Source of the DNA: Terrimesophilobacter sp038243605
GTDB taxonomy: Bacteria > Actinomycetota > Actinomycetes > Actinomycetales > Microbacteriaceae
Length of the DNA: 64,000 bases
Assembly (NCBI GenBank): GCA_038243605.1
Contig: JBBSQX010000013.1
Coordinates: forward strand, 25,871 to 89,870
Direction: 5' to 3'
Shown here: positions 8,331 through 17,736 of the stretch, in pieces
How positions within the stretch are numbered: position 1 is the first letter of the stretch
Layout: each line of letters starts with the position of its first letter
The notes under the pieces: generated by a model
Seen by the model: only the letters and a program-made list of their open reading frames with translations
Databases searched by the model: none
What the model was told of the DNA's origin: nothing
Translations under genes and position numbers: made by a program

Positions 8331-9755
8331 ATGTTCAGTGAACCATCCGAAGTCCTTAAATTCATTAGGGACACCGACGTCAAGTTCCTCGACGTTCGTT
8401 TCACCGACATGCCGGGGGTGCAACAGCACTTCAATATTCCCGCATCCACGGTCGATGATGAATTCTTCACCGTGGGGCAGCTTTTTGATGGATCCTCCAT
8501 CCGTGGTTTCGCGACGATCGCCGAGTCGGACATGCAATTGATCCCCGACGTCACCACGGCCTACATCGACCCGTTTCGGATCGAGCGCACGCTCATCATG
8601 CTGTTCGACATTTATAACCCGCGCAATGGCGAGATTTACGGCCGTGACCCGCGTCAGGTTGCCCGCAAGGCGGAAAAGTACCTCGCATCGACCGGAATTG
8701 CCGACACCGCATTTTTCGCACCTGAGGCTGAGTTCTACATCTTTGACGATGTGCGCTACGAGGTGAAGGGCAACTCCAGCTTCTTCGCTGTTGACTCCGT
8801 CGAGGGACACTGGAACACCGGCCGCGCTGAAGAGGGCGGCAACCTCGGCAACAAAACTCCGCTTAAGGGCGGATACTTTCCGGTGAGCCCGGTCGACAAG
8901 CAAGCTGACCTGCGCGACGACATCTGCCTCAAGCTGATGGACGCAGGCCTTCATCTGGAACGTTCCCACCATGAGGTGGGCTCGGGCGGCCAAGCAGAGA
9001 TCAACTACCGGTTCGACACGCTGTTGCACTCTGCAGACGACCTCCTCAAGTTTAAGTACATCGTCAAGAACACGGCAGAGCAGTGGGGCAAAACTGCCAC
9101 CTTCATGCCGAAGCCTCTCTTCGGAGACGCCGGTTCTGGTATGCACGTTCACCAGTCGCTCTGGAACGATGGCAAGCCGCTGTTCTACGACGAAAGCGGC
9201 TACGGCGGGCTCTCTGACCTTGCGCGCTGGTACATCGGTGGTCTGCTCAAGCACGCCCCCGCTGTGCTCGCGTTCACTAACCCAACGATCAACAGCTTCC
9301 GTCGACTCGTGAAGGGCTACGAAGCACCGATCAACCTCGTGTACTCGGCGGGAAACCGCTCGGCGGCCATCCGGATTCCGATTACCGGCACGAACCCGAA
9401 GGCCAAGCGTCTAGAGTTTCGTTGCCCTGACGCCTCTGGGAACCCTTATCTGGGCTTTGCTGCCCAGCTCATGGCTGGTCTTGACGGCATCCGTAACAAG
9501 ATCGAGCCCCTAGACCCGATTGACAAAGACCTTTACGAGCTTCCCCCTGAGGAAGCCAAGAGTATCCCCCAGCTGCCGGTCACTCTTGAGGCTGTGTTGC
9601 AAGCACTCGAAGCGGATCACGACTTTCTCTTGGAAGGCGGGGTCTTTACGCAGGACCTCATCGACACATGGATCTCGTACAAGCGCGAACACGAACTTAT
9701 GCCAATGTCGCTGCGCCCGCACCCATACGAGTATGAGCTGTACTACGGCGTCTAG
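8331..9755 (+). CDS. glnA: glutamine synthetase, type I (adenylylation-regulated)
   Basis: 474 residues, GGAG eleven bases upstream of the ATG. It catalyses ATP-dependent synthesis of glutamine from glutamate and ammonia as a cytoplasmic dodecamer. Recognisable segments are FDGSSIRGF, the ATP-site region MPKPLFGDAGSGMHVHQSLW, and NRSAAIRIP. The sequence DKDLYELPPEEAKS carries Tyr402, the site modified by the adenylyltransferase, and the matching glnE gene lies immediately downstream on the other strand. Ammonia assimilation is further supported by glnA2 and gdhA nearby. No promoter could be assigned with confidence. Confidence 0.96.
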   Translation: MFSEPSEVLKFIRDTDVKFLDVRFTDMPGVQQHFNIPASTVDDEFFTVGQLFDGSSIRGFATIAESDMQLIPDVTTAYIDPFRIERTLIMLFDIYNPRNGEIYGRDPRQVARKAEKYLASTGIADTAFFAPEAEFYIFDDVRYEVKGNSSFFAVDSVEGHWNTGRAEEGGNLGNKTPLKGGYFPVSPVDKQADLRDDICLKLMDAGLHLERSHHEVGSGGQAEINYRFDTLLHSADDLLKFKYIVKNTAEQWGKTATFMPKPLFGDAGSGMHVHQSLWNDGKPLFYDESGYGGLSDLARWYIGGLLKHAPAVLAFTNPTINSFRRLVKGYEAPINLVYSAGNRSAAIRIPITGTNPKAKRLEFRCPDASGNPYLGFAAQLMAGLDGIRNKIEPLDPIDKDLYELPPEEAKSIPQLPVTLEAVLQALEADHDFLLEGGVFTQDLIDTWISYKREHELMPMSLRPHPYEYELYYGV

Positions 9756-9877
9756 ATCGACAGAGGCCGCACTTCGCGCTGGATCACGGGGGCATCGAGA
9801 GCGCGCCTCGATGTAGGCAGCGAGTTGCGTCGCATCGTCGGCGCAAATAGTGTCGACCCGCTTTTTGGTGCAACTCG

Positions 9878-12800
9878 CTATCTGGCACGCGCCGGAGACA
9901 CCGTATCGCCGTAGAAACGCATTTCGAATACCCGACGTGATCGGCGGGTAGCTCGCAGGTAGTCGTCTTCTAGGCGACTGGCCGAGTTCGGCGGGTATCC
10001 CATTAGTCGGGCGACTCCGTCTAGCTGTGCGCGATCGGTGGGTAAAACGTCAGACGTTTTCGACGTCCACAGTGTGAGTGCCGATCGGGCGCGAGATGCG
10101 AGAAGCCATGCTTCACGCAGCGTGCGCACATCGGATGCTGTGAGCAGGTCAGACTCCTGCGCTATAGCAAGCGCGTGCAGGGTCGAGGTGGTGCGCAAAC
10201 CATCTATGGCGGCCCCGTGTTGCAACTGCAGCAGTTGAGCAAGCCATTCCACGTCACTAAGGGAACCGCGACCTAGCTTGAGGTGACGCGAAGGCTCTGC
10301 ACCCTGCGGCAAGCGCTCAGATTCGACACGAGCCTTAATTCGCCGAACCTCCCGCACATCAGCCGTAGAAATCGCTGCCGGATATCGCACCTCGTCCGCG
10401 AGAGACTCGAAGTCCTGACACAGCGTCTCGTCCCCCGCGATCGCCCGCGCGCGCAGGAGCGCCTGCGCCTCCCACGTGAGCGACCACCGCTCGTAGTAGG
10501 CGCGATACGAGTCGAGCGAACGCACGACGGCACCGTTCTTGCCCTCTGGTCTTAGACCGATGTCGAGGTCGAGCGGAAACTGGAGATCATCGGTGAGACG
10601 CCCAAGCTCAGCAACGATGCGCTCCGCCGCCTTTTGTGCCTCTTCACCGTTGCCCTCTGCGGCGCGGTACACGTACATGACGTCAGCATCCGACCCGAAG
10701 CCAAGCTCAGCACCGCCATAACGACCCATACCAATGACCGCGAACTCGGAATCTTTTGGCATTGTCAATTCAGGCTGTGACCGCGCAATGTACATCGCAG
10801 CGCGAATCGTAAAAGTGGTGATGTCACTGAGAGCACGGCCCACAGCATCGACCTCGAGCAACCCCAGAATGCTGGAGATTGCTACCCGCAGGATCTCGCG
10901 GCGACGCACCGTACGAACCGCAAGCGCTGCGGCGTTCGGGTCACGAGCGTGCCGCTTGGCAATTGCTTTGCCCTCGTCGTCCAAGATGTTCAGCGTGCGC
11001 GGCACCAAATCTGCTCCGTCTTCTAGCCACGCGACCGCTTCTGGAATGCGCTCAAAAAGGTTGCCAACGAAGCGGCTGCCAGAGAGCAGCTGGGTGAGGC
11101 GGTGGCCCGCGCCCGAAGAATCGCGCAGCATTCGTAAGAACCAGTGAGATTCCCCCAGAGCATCGCTCAACCGGCGAAAGACCAAAAGACCGTAATCAGG
11201 GTCCGCCCCTTCTGAAAGCCACTGGAGCAAAATGGGAAGCAAGTTCCGTTGAATAATGACGCGACGTGAAAGACCAGTCGTGAGTACCCCGATGTGGCGG
11301 AGTGCACCATCAGGGTCTCTAAACCCGATTGCGGCGAGCCGCGCCGCAGCCTGTTTGCTCGTGAGTACAAAGCCTTCTTCTGGAAGCGCAGCAACTGCCG
11401 AGAGCAGCGGGCGGTAAAAAAGACGTTCGTGCAAAGTACGTACCTCAGTTTTTACTGCGCGCCACTTCGTCATCAGCGCGGCAGACGTGGTGGCCAAGCC
11501 ACTCGCCCGCGCAAGCGCTCGCAGAGCGTTATCGTCGCGAGGCATCAAATGGGTGCGTTTTAACCTCGCGAGCTGCAGCCGGTGCTCTAGGAGCCTCAAG
11601 AAGCGATAGTCAGAACCAAAACTCCCGGCTTCTTCACGACCGATGTAGCCGTTCTCGGCAAGTGCGGCCAGCGCGGGAAGTGTGCCGGCTTGGCGTACCC
11701 CCTCATCGGTCTGACCGTGAACAAGTTGTAGAAGCTGAATAGTGAACTCAACGTCTCGCAGGCCGCCTCGACCGAGCTTCAATTGCACGTCTGCCTCGTC
11801 TGGCGGGATGTGCGCTGTCACCCGCTCGCGCATTCGTTGCACCGACTCCACGAAGTTTTCTCTACTAGCGCTCGACCAGACAAGGGGCGAAACCGCGTCA
11901 ATAAACCGAGCGCCAAGCTCAAAGTCGCCGGCGATGGGCCTCGCCTTGAGTAGCGCTTGGAACTCCCAGTCCTTCGCCCAGCGACCGTAATAGGCCACGT
12001 GTGAATCAAGGCTACGAACCAGTGCACCGTCTTTGCCCTCTGGACGAAGATTAGCGTCCAGCTCCCAGAGTTCAGGCTCCAGGTCAGGACTCTGAATGAT
12101 GCGGCCAAGTTGCACAGCGAGCCAGGTGGCAATCTCGACAGCGCGATCTGCCGCGATTGCATTGCTGGCTTCTGTGACATAAATCACATCTACATCGCTG
12201 AGGTAGTTGAGTTCATGTGCGCCCGTTTTTCCCATCCCGATAACGGAGAGCCGGGTGGCGGCGACGTCAACCGAAGGGTATGGGGCGGTTTCTGCCGCCA
12301 GTGTCAACGCCACATCGATGACAGCACCGGCGAGGTCGGCCAGGCTTGAGGCAATCGCGTCGACTCCCGACAGCTGGTCGTGCTGTTCAAGATCAATCGC
12401 AGCTATGCGGGCCAAAATGCGACGGTACCGAACCCGCAACTCCACGACGGCGTTGCCAGCGCGCTCCCCTGCTGGGTAATGCCGCCCGCCGTGGCTCCCC
12501 TTGGAATAATCTCCCGCCGGTGCGCGACCGCTCACCGTCTCTTCCGCCGCCATCACGTGAGCAACCGCATCGCTCAGCTCTGCCCGCATGTCGTCGAACG
12601 ACGGTAACTCCGAGAAAGGCTCGGCCAAAACGAGCAGTTCATCTGGGCGCCTGCGAAAGAAATCCCCTAAACCAGATGATGCCCCGAGTAAACGCACGAG
12701 ACGGGCAGCCGCCATCGGAGAGCCGAGCACCGTTCCGACAAGTTCAGGTGAGCGCTCTTTCAACTGCACAAGGTAGCTCAGCGCTTGATCAGGGTCGGCG

Positions 12801-12934
12801 CACTTGTTGAAGTGCGAAACCAAATCCACATCAAAGTTTTCGAGGCTGCTCTTTGCCGTCGCCAACTCGGCAAACCCGAGCCGAGCGAGCTCCGTGAGCG
12901 TCACCGTGCCCCTTGCTGCCTGCGACCGGCCCAT
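9878..12934 (-). CDS. glnE: bifunctional glutamine synthetase adenylyltransferase / adenylyl-removing enzyme
   Basis: 1018 residues, the expected size for GlnE. It contains two nucleotidyltransferase modules: GMGKTGAHELNYLSDVDVIY in the N-terminal half and GMGRYGGAELGFGSDADVMY in the C-terminal half, each with the paired Asp metal ligands. By family knowledge one module removes and the other adds AMP on the glutamine synthetase tyrosine, switching GlnA activity with nitrogen supply. It starts six bases after the glnA2 stop codon, so the two genes form an operon, and it is convergent with its probable target glnA. Confidence 0.95.
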   Translation of the reverse strand: MGRSQAARGTVTLTELARLGFAELATAKSSLENFDVDLVSHFNKCADPDQALSYLVQLKERSPELVGTVLGSPMAAARLVRLLGASSGLGDFFRRRPDELLVLAEPFSELPSFDDMRAELSDAVAHVMAAEETVSGRAPAGDYSKGSHGGRHYPAGERAGNAVVELRVRYRRILARIAAIDLEQHDQLSGVDAIASSLADLAGAVIDVALTLAAETAPYPSVDVAATRLSVIGMGKTGAHELNYLSDVDVIYVTEASNAIAADRAVEIATWLAVQLGRIIQSPDLEPELWELDANLRPEGKDGALVRSLDSHVAYYGRWAKDWEFQALLKARPIAGDFELGARFIDAVSPLVWSSASRENFVESVQRMRERVTAHIPPDEADVQLKLGRGGLRDVEFTIQLLQLVHGQTDEGVRQAGTLPALAALAENGYIGREEAGSFGSDYRFLRLLEHRLQLARLKRTHLMPRDDNALRALARASGLATTSAALMTKWRAVKTEVRTLHERLFYRPLLSAVAALPEEGFVLTSKQAAARLAAIGFRDPDGALRHIGVLTTGLSRRVIIQRNLLPILLQWLSEGADPDYGLLVFRRLSDALGESHWFLRMLRDSSGAGHRLTQLLSGSRFVGNLFERIPEAVAWLEDGADLVPRTLNILDDEGKAIAKRHARDPNAAALAVRTVRRREILRVAISSILGLLEVDAVGRALSDITTFTIRAAMYIARSQPELTMPKDSEFAVIGMGRYGGAELGFGSDADVMYVYRAAEGNGEEAQKAAERIVAELGRLTDDLQFPLDLDIGLRPEGKNGAVVRSLDSYRAYYERWSLTWEAQALLRARAIAGDETLCQDFESLADEVRYPAAISTADVREVRRIKARVESERLPQGAEPSRHLKLGRGSLSDVEWLAQLLQLQHGAAIDGLRTTSTLHALAIAQESDLLTASDVRTLREAWLLASRARSALTLWTSKTSDVLPTDRAQLDGVARLMGYPPNSASRLEDDYLRATRRSRRVFEMRFYGDTVSPARAR

Positions 12935-12940
12935 GGCGCG

Positions 12941-14281
12941 CTAGAGCATCTCCAGGTTGCTGTGAAGCTCAAAAGGCGTCACCTGGGCGCGATACGCGGA
13001 CCATTCGCGTTGCTTGTTGAGCAGCACGTAGTTAAATACCTGTTCTCCCAGCGTTTCTGCCACCAGTTCGGAGCGCTCCATAATCGATGTGGCGTGATCG
13101 AGGCTGGCCGGCAGCGGGCTGTATCCGAGCGCTTTACGTTCCGACTCGGTCAGATCCCACACATTGTCCTCGGCTTCTGGAGGCAGTTCATACTCTTCTT
13201 CAATTCCTTTGAGCCCCGCTGCGAGCATGAGCGAGTACGCAAGGTAAGGATTTGCCGCTGAGTCAATGGCGCGATATTCGACTCGCGAACTTTGGCCCTT
13301 GCTTGGCTTGTAGAGAGGAACCCGAATGAGCGCGGATCGGTTGTTGTGACCCCAACACACGAAGCTTGGCGCTTCTCCCCCGCCCCACAGTCGTTTGTAA
13401 GAGTTCACGAACTGGTTCGTCACCGCGGTGATCTCTGGCGCGTGTTTCAGTAGCCCGGCGATGAAATGCCTGCCCACCTTCGACAGTTGGTACTGAGCAC
13501 CCGCCTCGTAGAACGCGTTAGTGTCACCCTCAAAAAGCGACATGTGCGTGTGCATCCCCGAGCCAGGATGTTCAGAGAACGGCTTGGGCATAAAGGTCGC
13601 GTACACGCCCTCTTCTATTGCCACCTCTTTCACCACGGTGCGAAACGTCATGACATTATCGGCAGTTGTGAGGCCGTCTGCGTAACGAAGGTCGATCTCG
13701 TTTTGCCCTGGGCCGCCCTCGTGGTGGCTGAACTCTACGGAGATACCGAGGTCTTCGAGCATTCGAACAGATCGGCGACGAAAATCGTGTGCTGTGCCCC
13801 CTGGCACATTGTCGAAGTACCCGGCGGAATCCACGGGCACTGGTCGACCGTTCTCGTCAAGTTTCGAGCTTTTAAGAAGATAGAACTCAATCTCGGGATG
13901 AGTGTAAAACGTAAACCCACGATCGGCCGCCTTCGCCAAGGTGCGCTTCAACACGTTGCGGGGGTCAGCAACCGCTGGCTCGCCATCCGGCGTCTTGATG
14001 TCGCAGAACATGCGCACGGTGGGGTCGATCTCTCCACGCCATGGCAAAATCTGGAACGTCGCCGGGTCTGGATGCAGCAGTACGTCTGCCTCGTAGCGGC
14101 GCGTGAGTCCCTCGATAGCTGATCCGTCAATACCAACGCCCTCGGCGAATGCCCCCTCGACCTCTGCTGGCGCAATCGCCACCGACTTGAGAGTTCCGAC
14201 AACATCGGTAAACCAGAGTCGTACGAACTTGACGCCGCGCTCTTCGATGGTGCGTAGTACGAAGTCGCGCTGCTTGTCCAT
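12941..14281 (-). CDS. glnA2: glutamine synthetase, type I, GlnA2 paralogue
   Basis: 446 residues from the ATG at 14281 (GAGGA upstream), the length typical of actinobacterial GlnA2; the longer frame to 14413 has no ribosome site. Active-site segments are conserved: VRLWFTDVVGTLKS, GIDGSAIEGL, FMPKPFSEHPGSGMHTHMSL and NNRSALIRVP. The region where GlnA carries the adenylylated tyrosine reads EAEDNVWDLTESERKALGY, so that tyrosine appears to be absent and the enzyme is probably not controlled by GlnE even though the two are co-transcribed. Confidence 0.94.
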   Translation of the reverse strand: MDKQRDFVLRTIEERGVKFVRLWFTDVVGTLKSVAIAPAEVEGAFAEGVGIDGSAIEGLTRRYEADVLLHPDPATFQILPWRGEIDPTVRMFCDIKTPDGEPAVADPRNVLKRTLAKAADRGFTFYTHPEIEFYLLKSSKLDENGRPVPVDSAGYFDNVPGGTAHDFRRRSVRMLEDLGISVEFSHHEGGPGQNEIDLRYADGLTTADNVMTFRTVVKEVAIEEGVYATFMPKPFSEHPGSGMHTHMSLFEGDTNAFYEAGAQYQLSKVGRHFIAGLLKHAPEITAVTNQFVNSYKRLWGGGEAPSFVCWGHNNRSALIRVPLYKPSKGQSSRVEYRAIDSAANPYLAYSLMLAAGLKGIEEEYELPPEAEDNVWDLTESERKALGYSPLPASLDHATSIMERSELVAETLGEQVFNYVLLNKQREWSAYRAQVTPFELHSNLEML

Positions 14282-14341
14282 GAGTTCCTCTTCTATGACG
14301 CTGGCACATCGTTGTTTCGGCCCAACTATCAGGGTAGTGGC

Positions 14342-14347
14342 TAGACT
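14342..14347 (+). promoter_or_regulatory. candidate -10 box of a leaderless promoter (panB)
   Basis: TAGACT is followed by CGCTCC and then the panB ATG at 14354, a six-base spacer with no Shine-Dalgarno sequence. Confidence 0.5.
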
Positions 14348-14353
14348 CGCTCC

Positions 14354-15187
14354 ATGAATGATCCTGCAGCGGCCGCAGCCCAGGCGAATCTCAAAAAGGT
14401 GCGCACCCGACACTTTCAGTCGGCGAAAGACAACGGGAATAAGATTGTTGGACTCACAAGCTACGACCAGTTGAGTGCAGAGATTTTCGATAAGGCCGGC
14501 ATAGATTTTCTGCTCGTCGGTGACTCCGCTGGAAACAATGTGCTCGGTTACGACACGACGCTTCCGGTGACGGTCGACGAGCTCATCCCACTCACGCGTG
14601 CGGTTGCTGGCGCGGTAACCAGAGCATTCGTTATCGCGGATATGCCCTTCGGTTCATACGAAAGTAGCCCAGAAGAGGCGCTCCACACAGCCTTTAGGTT
14701 CATGAAAGAGACGCACGCCCATGCGGTGAAGCTTGAAGGTGGCCAGCGCAGCGCCGAGCAGATTCGCCGCATCGTCAATGCCGGCATCCCGGTCATGGCG
14801 CACATTGGTTTCACCCCGCAGAGCGAACACGGTTTAGGTGGGCATATGATTCAGGGACGCGGCGAAGGGCTTGAACAGCTTCTCGCCGACGCGCACGCCG
14901 TCGAAGAAGCCGGTGCGTTCTCCGTGGTGCTGGAGATGGTTCCAGCATCGGCCGCCGCACAGGTGACCAAAGAGTTGCGTATTCCCACGATTGGTGTTGG
15001 CGCCGGTCCAGACGTCGATGGCCAGTTGATGGTCTGGACAGACTGGGCAGGTTTCACCAGCGGTCGGATCCCGAAGTTCGTGAAACAGTACGCGAATCTC
15101 GCAGGGGTTCTTACGGATGCCGTCAGCGCTTATCGAGCAGACGTCGCAGATGGGGCCTACCCGGCCCCAGAGCACAACTACGAGTAA
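14354..15187 (+). CDS. panB: 3-methyl-2-oxobutanoate hydroxymethyltransferase
   Basis: 277 residues. It shows the PanB barrel signatures: KIVGLTSYDQLSAEIFDKAG, FLLVGDSAGNNVLGYDTTLP (metal-binding Asp) and MAHIGFTPQSEHGLGGH. The enzyme transfers a hydroxymethyl group from methylene-tetrahydrofolate to 3-methyl-2-oxobutanoate, the first committed step of pantothenate and coenzyme A synthesis. No panC or panD is nearby. It is divergent from glnA2, with only 72 bases between the starts. Confidence 0.95.
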   Translation: MNDPAAAAAQANLKKVRTRHFQSAKDNGNKIVGLTSYDQLSAEIFDKAGIDFLLVGDSAGNNVLGYDTTLPVTVDELIPLTRAVAGAVTRAFVIADMPFGSYESSPEEALHTAFRFMKETHAHAVKLEGGQRSAEQIRRIVNAGIPVMAHIGFTPQSEHGLGGHMIQGRGEGLEQLLADAHAVEEAGAFSVVLEMVPASAAAQVTKELRIPTIGVGAGPDVDGQLMVWTDWAGFTSGRIPKFVKQYANLAGVLTDAVSAYRADVADGAYPAPEHNYE

Positions 15188-15258
15188 CGCAGCAACCATT
15201 CGCCCTATCCGCGCCCGGTTCCCGCAGTGCGCTTCACCGTCTCGAGCGAAAGAGCATC

Positions 15259-16608
15259 GTGTCCCTCTCAACTTCCAACATTGTCAATGATGTCTTCGAA
15301 GAAACCGCCGCCAGGAGTCCTGGCGAGTCAGAGTTTCATCAGGCAGTTCACGAAGTACTCGAGTCGATTGGGCCGGTACTGCATCAGCACCCCGAGTTCA
15401 TCGAGGCGGGCATCTTGCCTCGACTGCTCGAACCAGAACGACAGATCATGTTCCGGGTGCCATGGGTCAACGACAAGGGCGACGTGAAGGTGAATCGTGG
15501 ATACCGCGTGCAGTTCAACTCTGCTCTTGGTCCATTCAAGGGTGGACTGCGATTCCACCCGTCTGTAAATCTCAGCATCATGAAGTTTCTCGGATTCGAA
15601 CAGGTATTCAAGAACGCCCTCACTGGTCAAGGAATCGGCGGAGCAAAAGGTGGCGCCGACTTCGACCCTCACGGCCGCACCGATGGCGAGGTCATGCGGT
15701 TCTGTCAGAGTTTTATGACCGAACTCACTCGTCATATTGGGCAGTACACGGATGTTCCCGCCGGTGACATCGGCGTTGGCGCCCGGGAGGTCGGCTACCT
15801 TTTTGGACAGTACCGTCGCATGACGAATATGAACAACCGTGGGGCTATGACCGGCAAGGGGCCGGATTGGGGCGGCGTGCACGTGCGCACAGAGGCAACA
15901 GGGTATGGCGCTGTCTACTTCTTGCAAGAAATGTTCGATGTGCGCGGCGAAAGCCTTGAAGGCAAGACCGCGATCGTTTCTGGCGCCGGCAACGTGGCGA
16001 TTTATGCAATAGAGAAACTGCAACAGCTAGGTGCGAAACCTATCACCGCATCCGATTCCTCTGGGTACATCGTTGATGAAGACGGAATTGATCTTGCTCT
16101 TCTGAAGGAGTTGAAAGAAGCGGGAAGTGAGCGAATCTCTGTGTATGCCGACCGCCGCAGCAGCGCGGTGTTCGTGAGTGCTGGAAAAGTGTGGGACGTT
16201 CCCGGTCAGCTCGCAGTGCCATCGGCGACACAGAACGAACTAGACAGTGAGGGTGCTGCATCTCTCATTCGGGGGGGCGTGCTCGCCGTCTCCGAAGGTG
16301 CCAACATGCCGTGCACGCCGGATGCCGTGCAAGCCTTCCAACAAGCTGGAGTGCTTTTCGCTCCCGGCAAGGCAGCAAATGCTGGCGGTGTTGCCGTTTC
16401 CGCGCTCGAGATGGTGCAGAACGCTACACGGGAGAAGTGGGGTTTTGACGAGAGCGAGGTTCGTCTGCGGGGCATTATCTCCGACATCCACTCCGCAGCG
16501 TTTGAGGCGGCCGAACGTTACGGGCATCCCGGCAACTATGTTGTCGGTGCGAACGCCGCCGGATTCGTACGCGTCGCCGATGCGATGCTCGCGCAAGGGA
16601 TCGTCTGA
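15259..16608 (+). CDS. gdhA: NADP-specific glutamate dehydrogenase
   Basis: 449 residues, GTG start with GAAAGAG upstream. The hexameric GDH signatures are present: GPFKGGLRFHPSVNLSIMKF with the substrate lysine, then LTGQGIGGAKGGADFDPHG, and a Rossmann segment IVSGAGNVAIYAIEKLQQLG. It converts 2-oxoglutarate and ammonia to glutamate. Length and sequence match the anabolic NADPH-dependent group. Together with two glutamine synthetases and GlnE this makes an ammonia assimilation neighbourhood, although the genes are in separate transcription units. Confidence 0.94.
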   Translation: MSLSTSNIVNDVFEETAARSPGESEFHQAVHEVLESIGPVLHQHPEFIEAGILPRLLEPERQIMFRVPWVNDKGDVKVNRGYRVQFNSALGPFKGGLRFHPSVNLSIMKFLGFEQVFKNALTGQGIGGAKGGADFDPHGRTDGEVMRFCQSFMTELTRHIGQYTDVPAGDIGVGAREVGYLFGQYRRMTNMNNRGAMTGKGPDWGGVHVRTEATGYGAVYFLQEMFDVRGESLEGKTAIVSGAGNVAIYAIEKLQQLGAKPITASDSSGYIVDEDGIDLALLKELKEAGSERISVYADRRSSAVFVSAGKVWDVPGQLAVPSATQNELDSEGAASLIRGGVLAVSEGANMPCTPDAVQAFQQAGVLFAPGKAANAGGVAVSALEMVQNATREKWGFDESEVRLRGIISDIHSAAFEAAERYGHPGNYVVGANAAGFVRVADAMLAQGIV

Positions 16609-16654
16609 CATGACCCGTGAGACGGCATAGTGCACGGCCGTTCAGCGGGCTAGC

Positions 16655-16828
16655 TCAACGGCCTTCTGCTGCGTCATCCGCGGCCCAATCGCGAGCACGA
16701 CTGGCGATGATCTCGTTGGCACGGGAGGCTTCCTCCTGCGTGTCGAACGGGCCGACTCGGTCTGACGCAAGGGACTGCGGCCCCTGTTCGACTTCCTGTG
16801 TCTTTGTGTTGAACCACCACTCGGTCAT
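16655..16828 (-). CDS. small SPOR-like protein, 57 residues
   Basis: The reverse strand encodes a 57-residue protein from the ATG at 16828, preceded by GAAGGAGA. It begins MTEWWFNTKTQEVEQGPQS and ends with an acidic tail (DWAADDAAEGR). Actinobacteria carry short proteins starting M-x-(E/Q)-(Y/W)-(Y/W)-(F/Y)-N-(T/L) that are annotated as SPOR-like; function is unknown. The central part (VGPFDTQEEASRANEI) resembles the Gly-Pro-Phe motif of SPOR repeats, which bind glycan in other proteins. It is divergent from map, with 32 bases between the starts. Confidence 0.75.
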   Translation of the reverse strand: MTEWWFNTKTQEVEQGPQSLASDRVGPFDTQEEASRANEIIASRARDWAADDAAEGR

Positions 16829-16847
16829 CAGATTCTCCTTCGCAGCC

Positions 16848-16853
16848 TAAAAT
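16848..16853 (+). promoter_or_regulatory. candidate -10 box of a leaderless promoter (map)
   Basis: TAAAAT precedes the map ATG at 16861 by seven bases (TGATCCT), with no Shine-Dalgarno sequence. It overlaps the leader of the divergent small SPOR-like gene. Confidence 0.5.
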
Positions 16854-16860
16854 TGATCCT

Positions 16861-17736
16861 ATGCCTAGGGAATCACACGGACACCTCATCGCGGGACGAC
16901 TCTCACCGCATCGTCAGGTACCGCCACACATTGTGCGGCCAGAGTACGTCGGCAAAGCCGAACCAACTCCTTCTGGCATCGACGTGTATAACGAGGAAGC
17001 GATCGACCGCATCCGGGCGGCGGGACGTATTGCCGCCTCCGCGATCGACGCGGTCGGCGATGCGATCCAGCCAGGAGTCACCACAGAAGAACTTGACCGC
17101 ATCGGCCACGAGTTCATCCTCGCCCACGACGCCTACCCGTCAACACTCGGCTACCGCGGTTTTCCTAAGTCACTCTGCAGCTCGATCAATGAGGTCGTGT
17201 GTCACGGCATCCCCGACGACACGGTGTTACTCGACGGCGACATCATCAACATTGACATCACCGCCTACAAGAACGGCATGCACGGTGACACAAACCGTAC
17301 ATTCCTGGTCGGTGCTGTGGCCCCGGATGTCGCGGCCCTCGTCGAACGCACAGAAGAGGCCCTGAGTCGGGGAATCAAGGCCGCCGCCGTTGGTCGCCAG
17401 GTCAACGTGATTGGGCGCGCTATCGAGTCGTACGCGAAGCGGTTCGACTACGGCGTGGTGCGCGATTTCACCGGGCATGGGGTTGGAGAAGCGTTCCACT
17501 CCGGGCTCATCATCCCGCACTACGACTCCCCCAACTTCACTGACGTGATCGAACCGGGAATGGTTTTCACGATTGAGCCCATGCTCACTCTCGGCACCAC
17601 AGAATGGGATCTGTGGGATGACGACTGGACCGTGACCACAAAAGACAAGAGCATGACCGCGCAGTTCGAGCACACGATAGTTGTCAGAGAAAATGGCACC
17701 GAAATCCTGACGCTCAGCGAAAGGAGCAGCGCATGA
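16861..17736 (+). CDS. map: methionine aminopeptidase, type I with N-terminal extension
   Basis: 291 residues. About 45 extra N-terminal residues (MPRESHGHLIAGRLSPHRQV...) precede the catalytic domain, as in the actinobacterial type Ic enzyme. Five metal ligands lie in recognisable segments: NIDITAYKNGMHGDTNR (two Asp), GHGVGEAFH (His), FTIEPML (Glu) and QFEHTIVV (Glu). It removes the initiator methionine from new proteins in the cytoplasm. Its stop overlaps the ppgK start in ATGA, so the two are translationally coupled. Confidence 0.95.
   Translation: MPRESHGHLIAGRLSPHRQVPPHIVRPEYVGKAEPTPSGIDVYNEEAIDRIRAAGRIAASAIDAVGDAIQPGVTTEELDRIGHEFILAHDAYPSTLGYRGFPKSLCSSINEVVCHGIPDDTVLLDGDIINIDITAYKNGMHGDTNRTFLVGAVAPDVAALVERTEEALSRGIKAAAVGRQVNVIGRAIESYAKRFDYGVVRDFTGHGVGEAFHSGLIIPHYDSPNFTDVIEPGMVFTIEPMLTLGTTEWDLWDDDWTVTTKDKSMTAQFEHTIVVRENGTEILTLSERSSA

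Noticed and set aside
8193..9254. 353-codon minus-strand frame
   Set aside because: Antisense to glnA, whose own sequence is fully conserved.
9793..9813. CATCGAG/CTCGATG hairpin between glnA and glnE considered as a terminator
   Set aside because: The stem is only seven pairs and no T-run follows in either direction.
15328..16023. 231-codon minus-strand frame
   Set aside because: Antisense to gdhA, which carries all GDH motifs.
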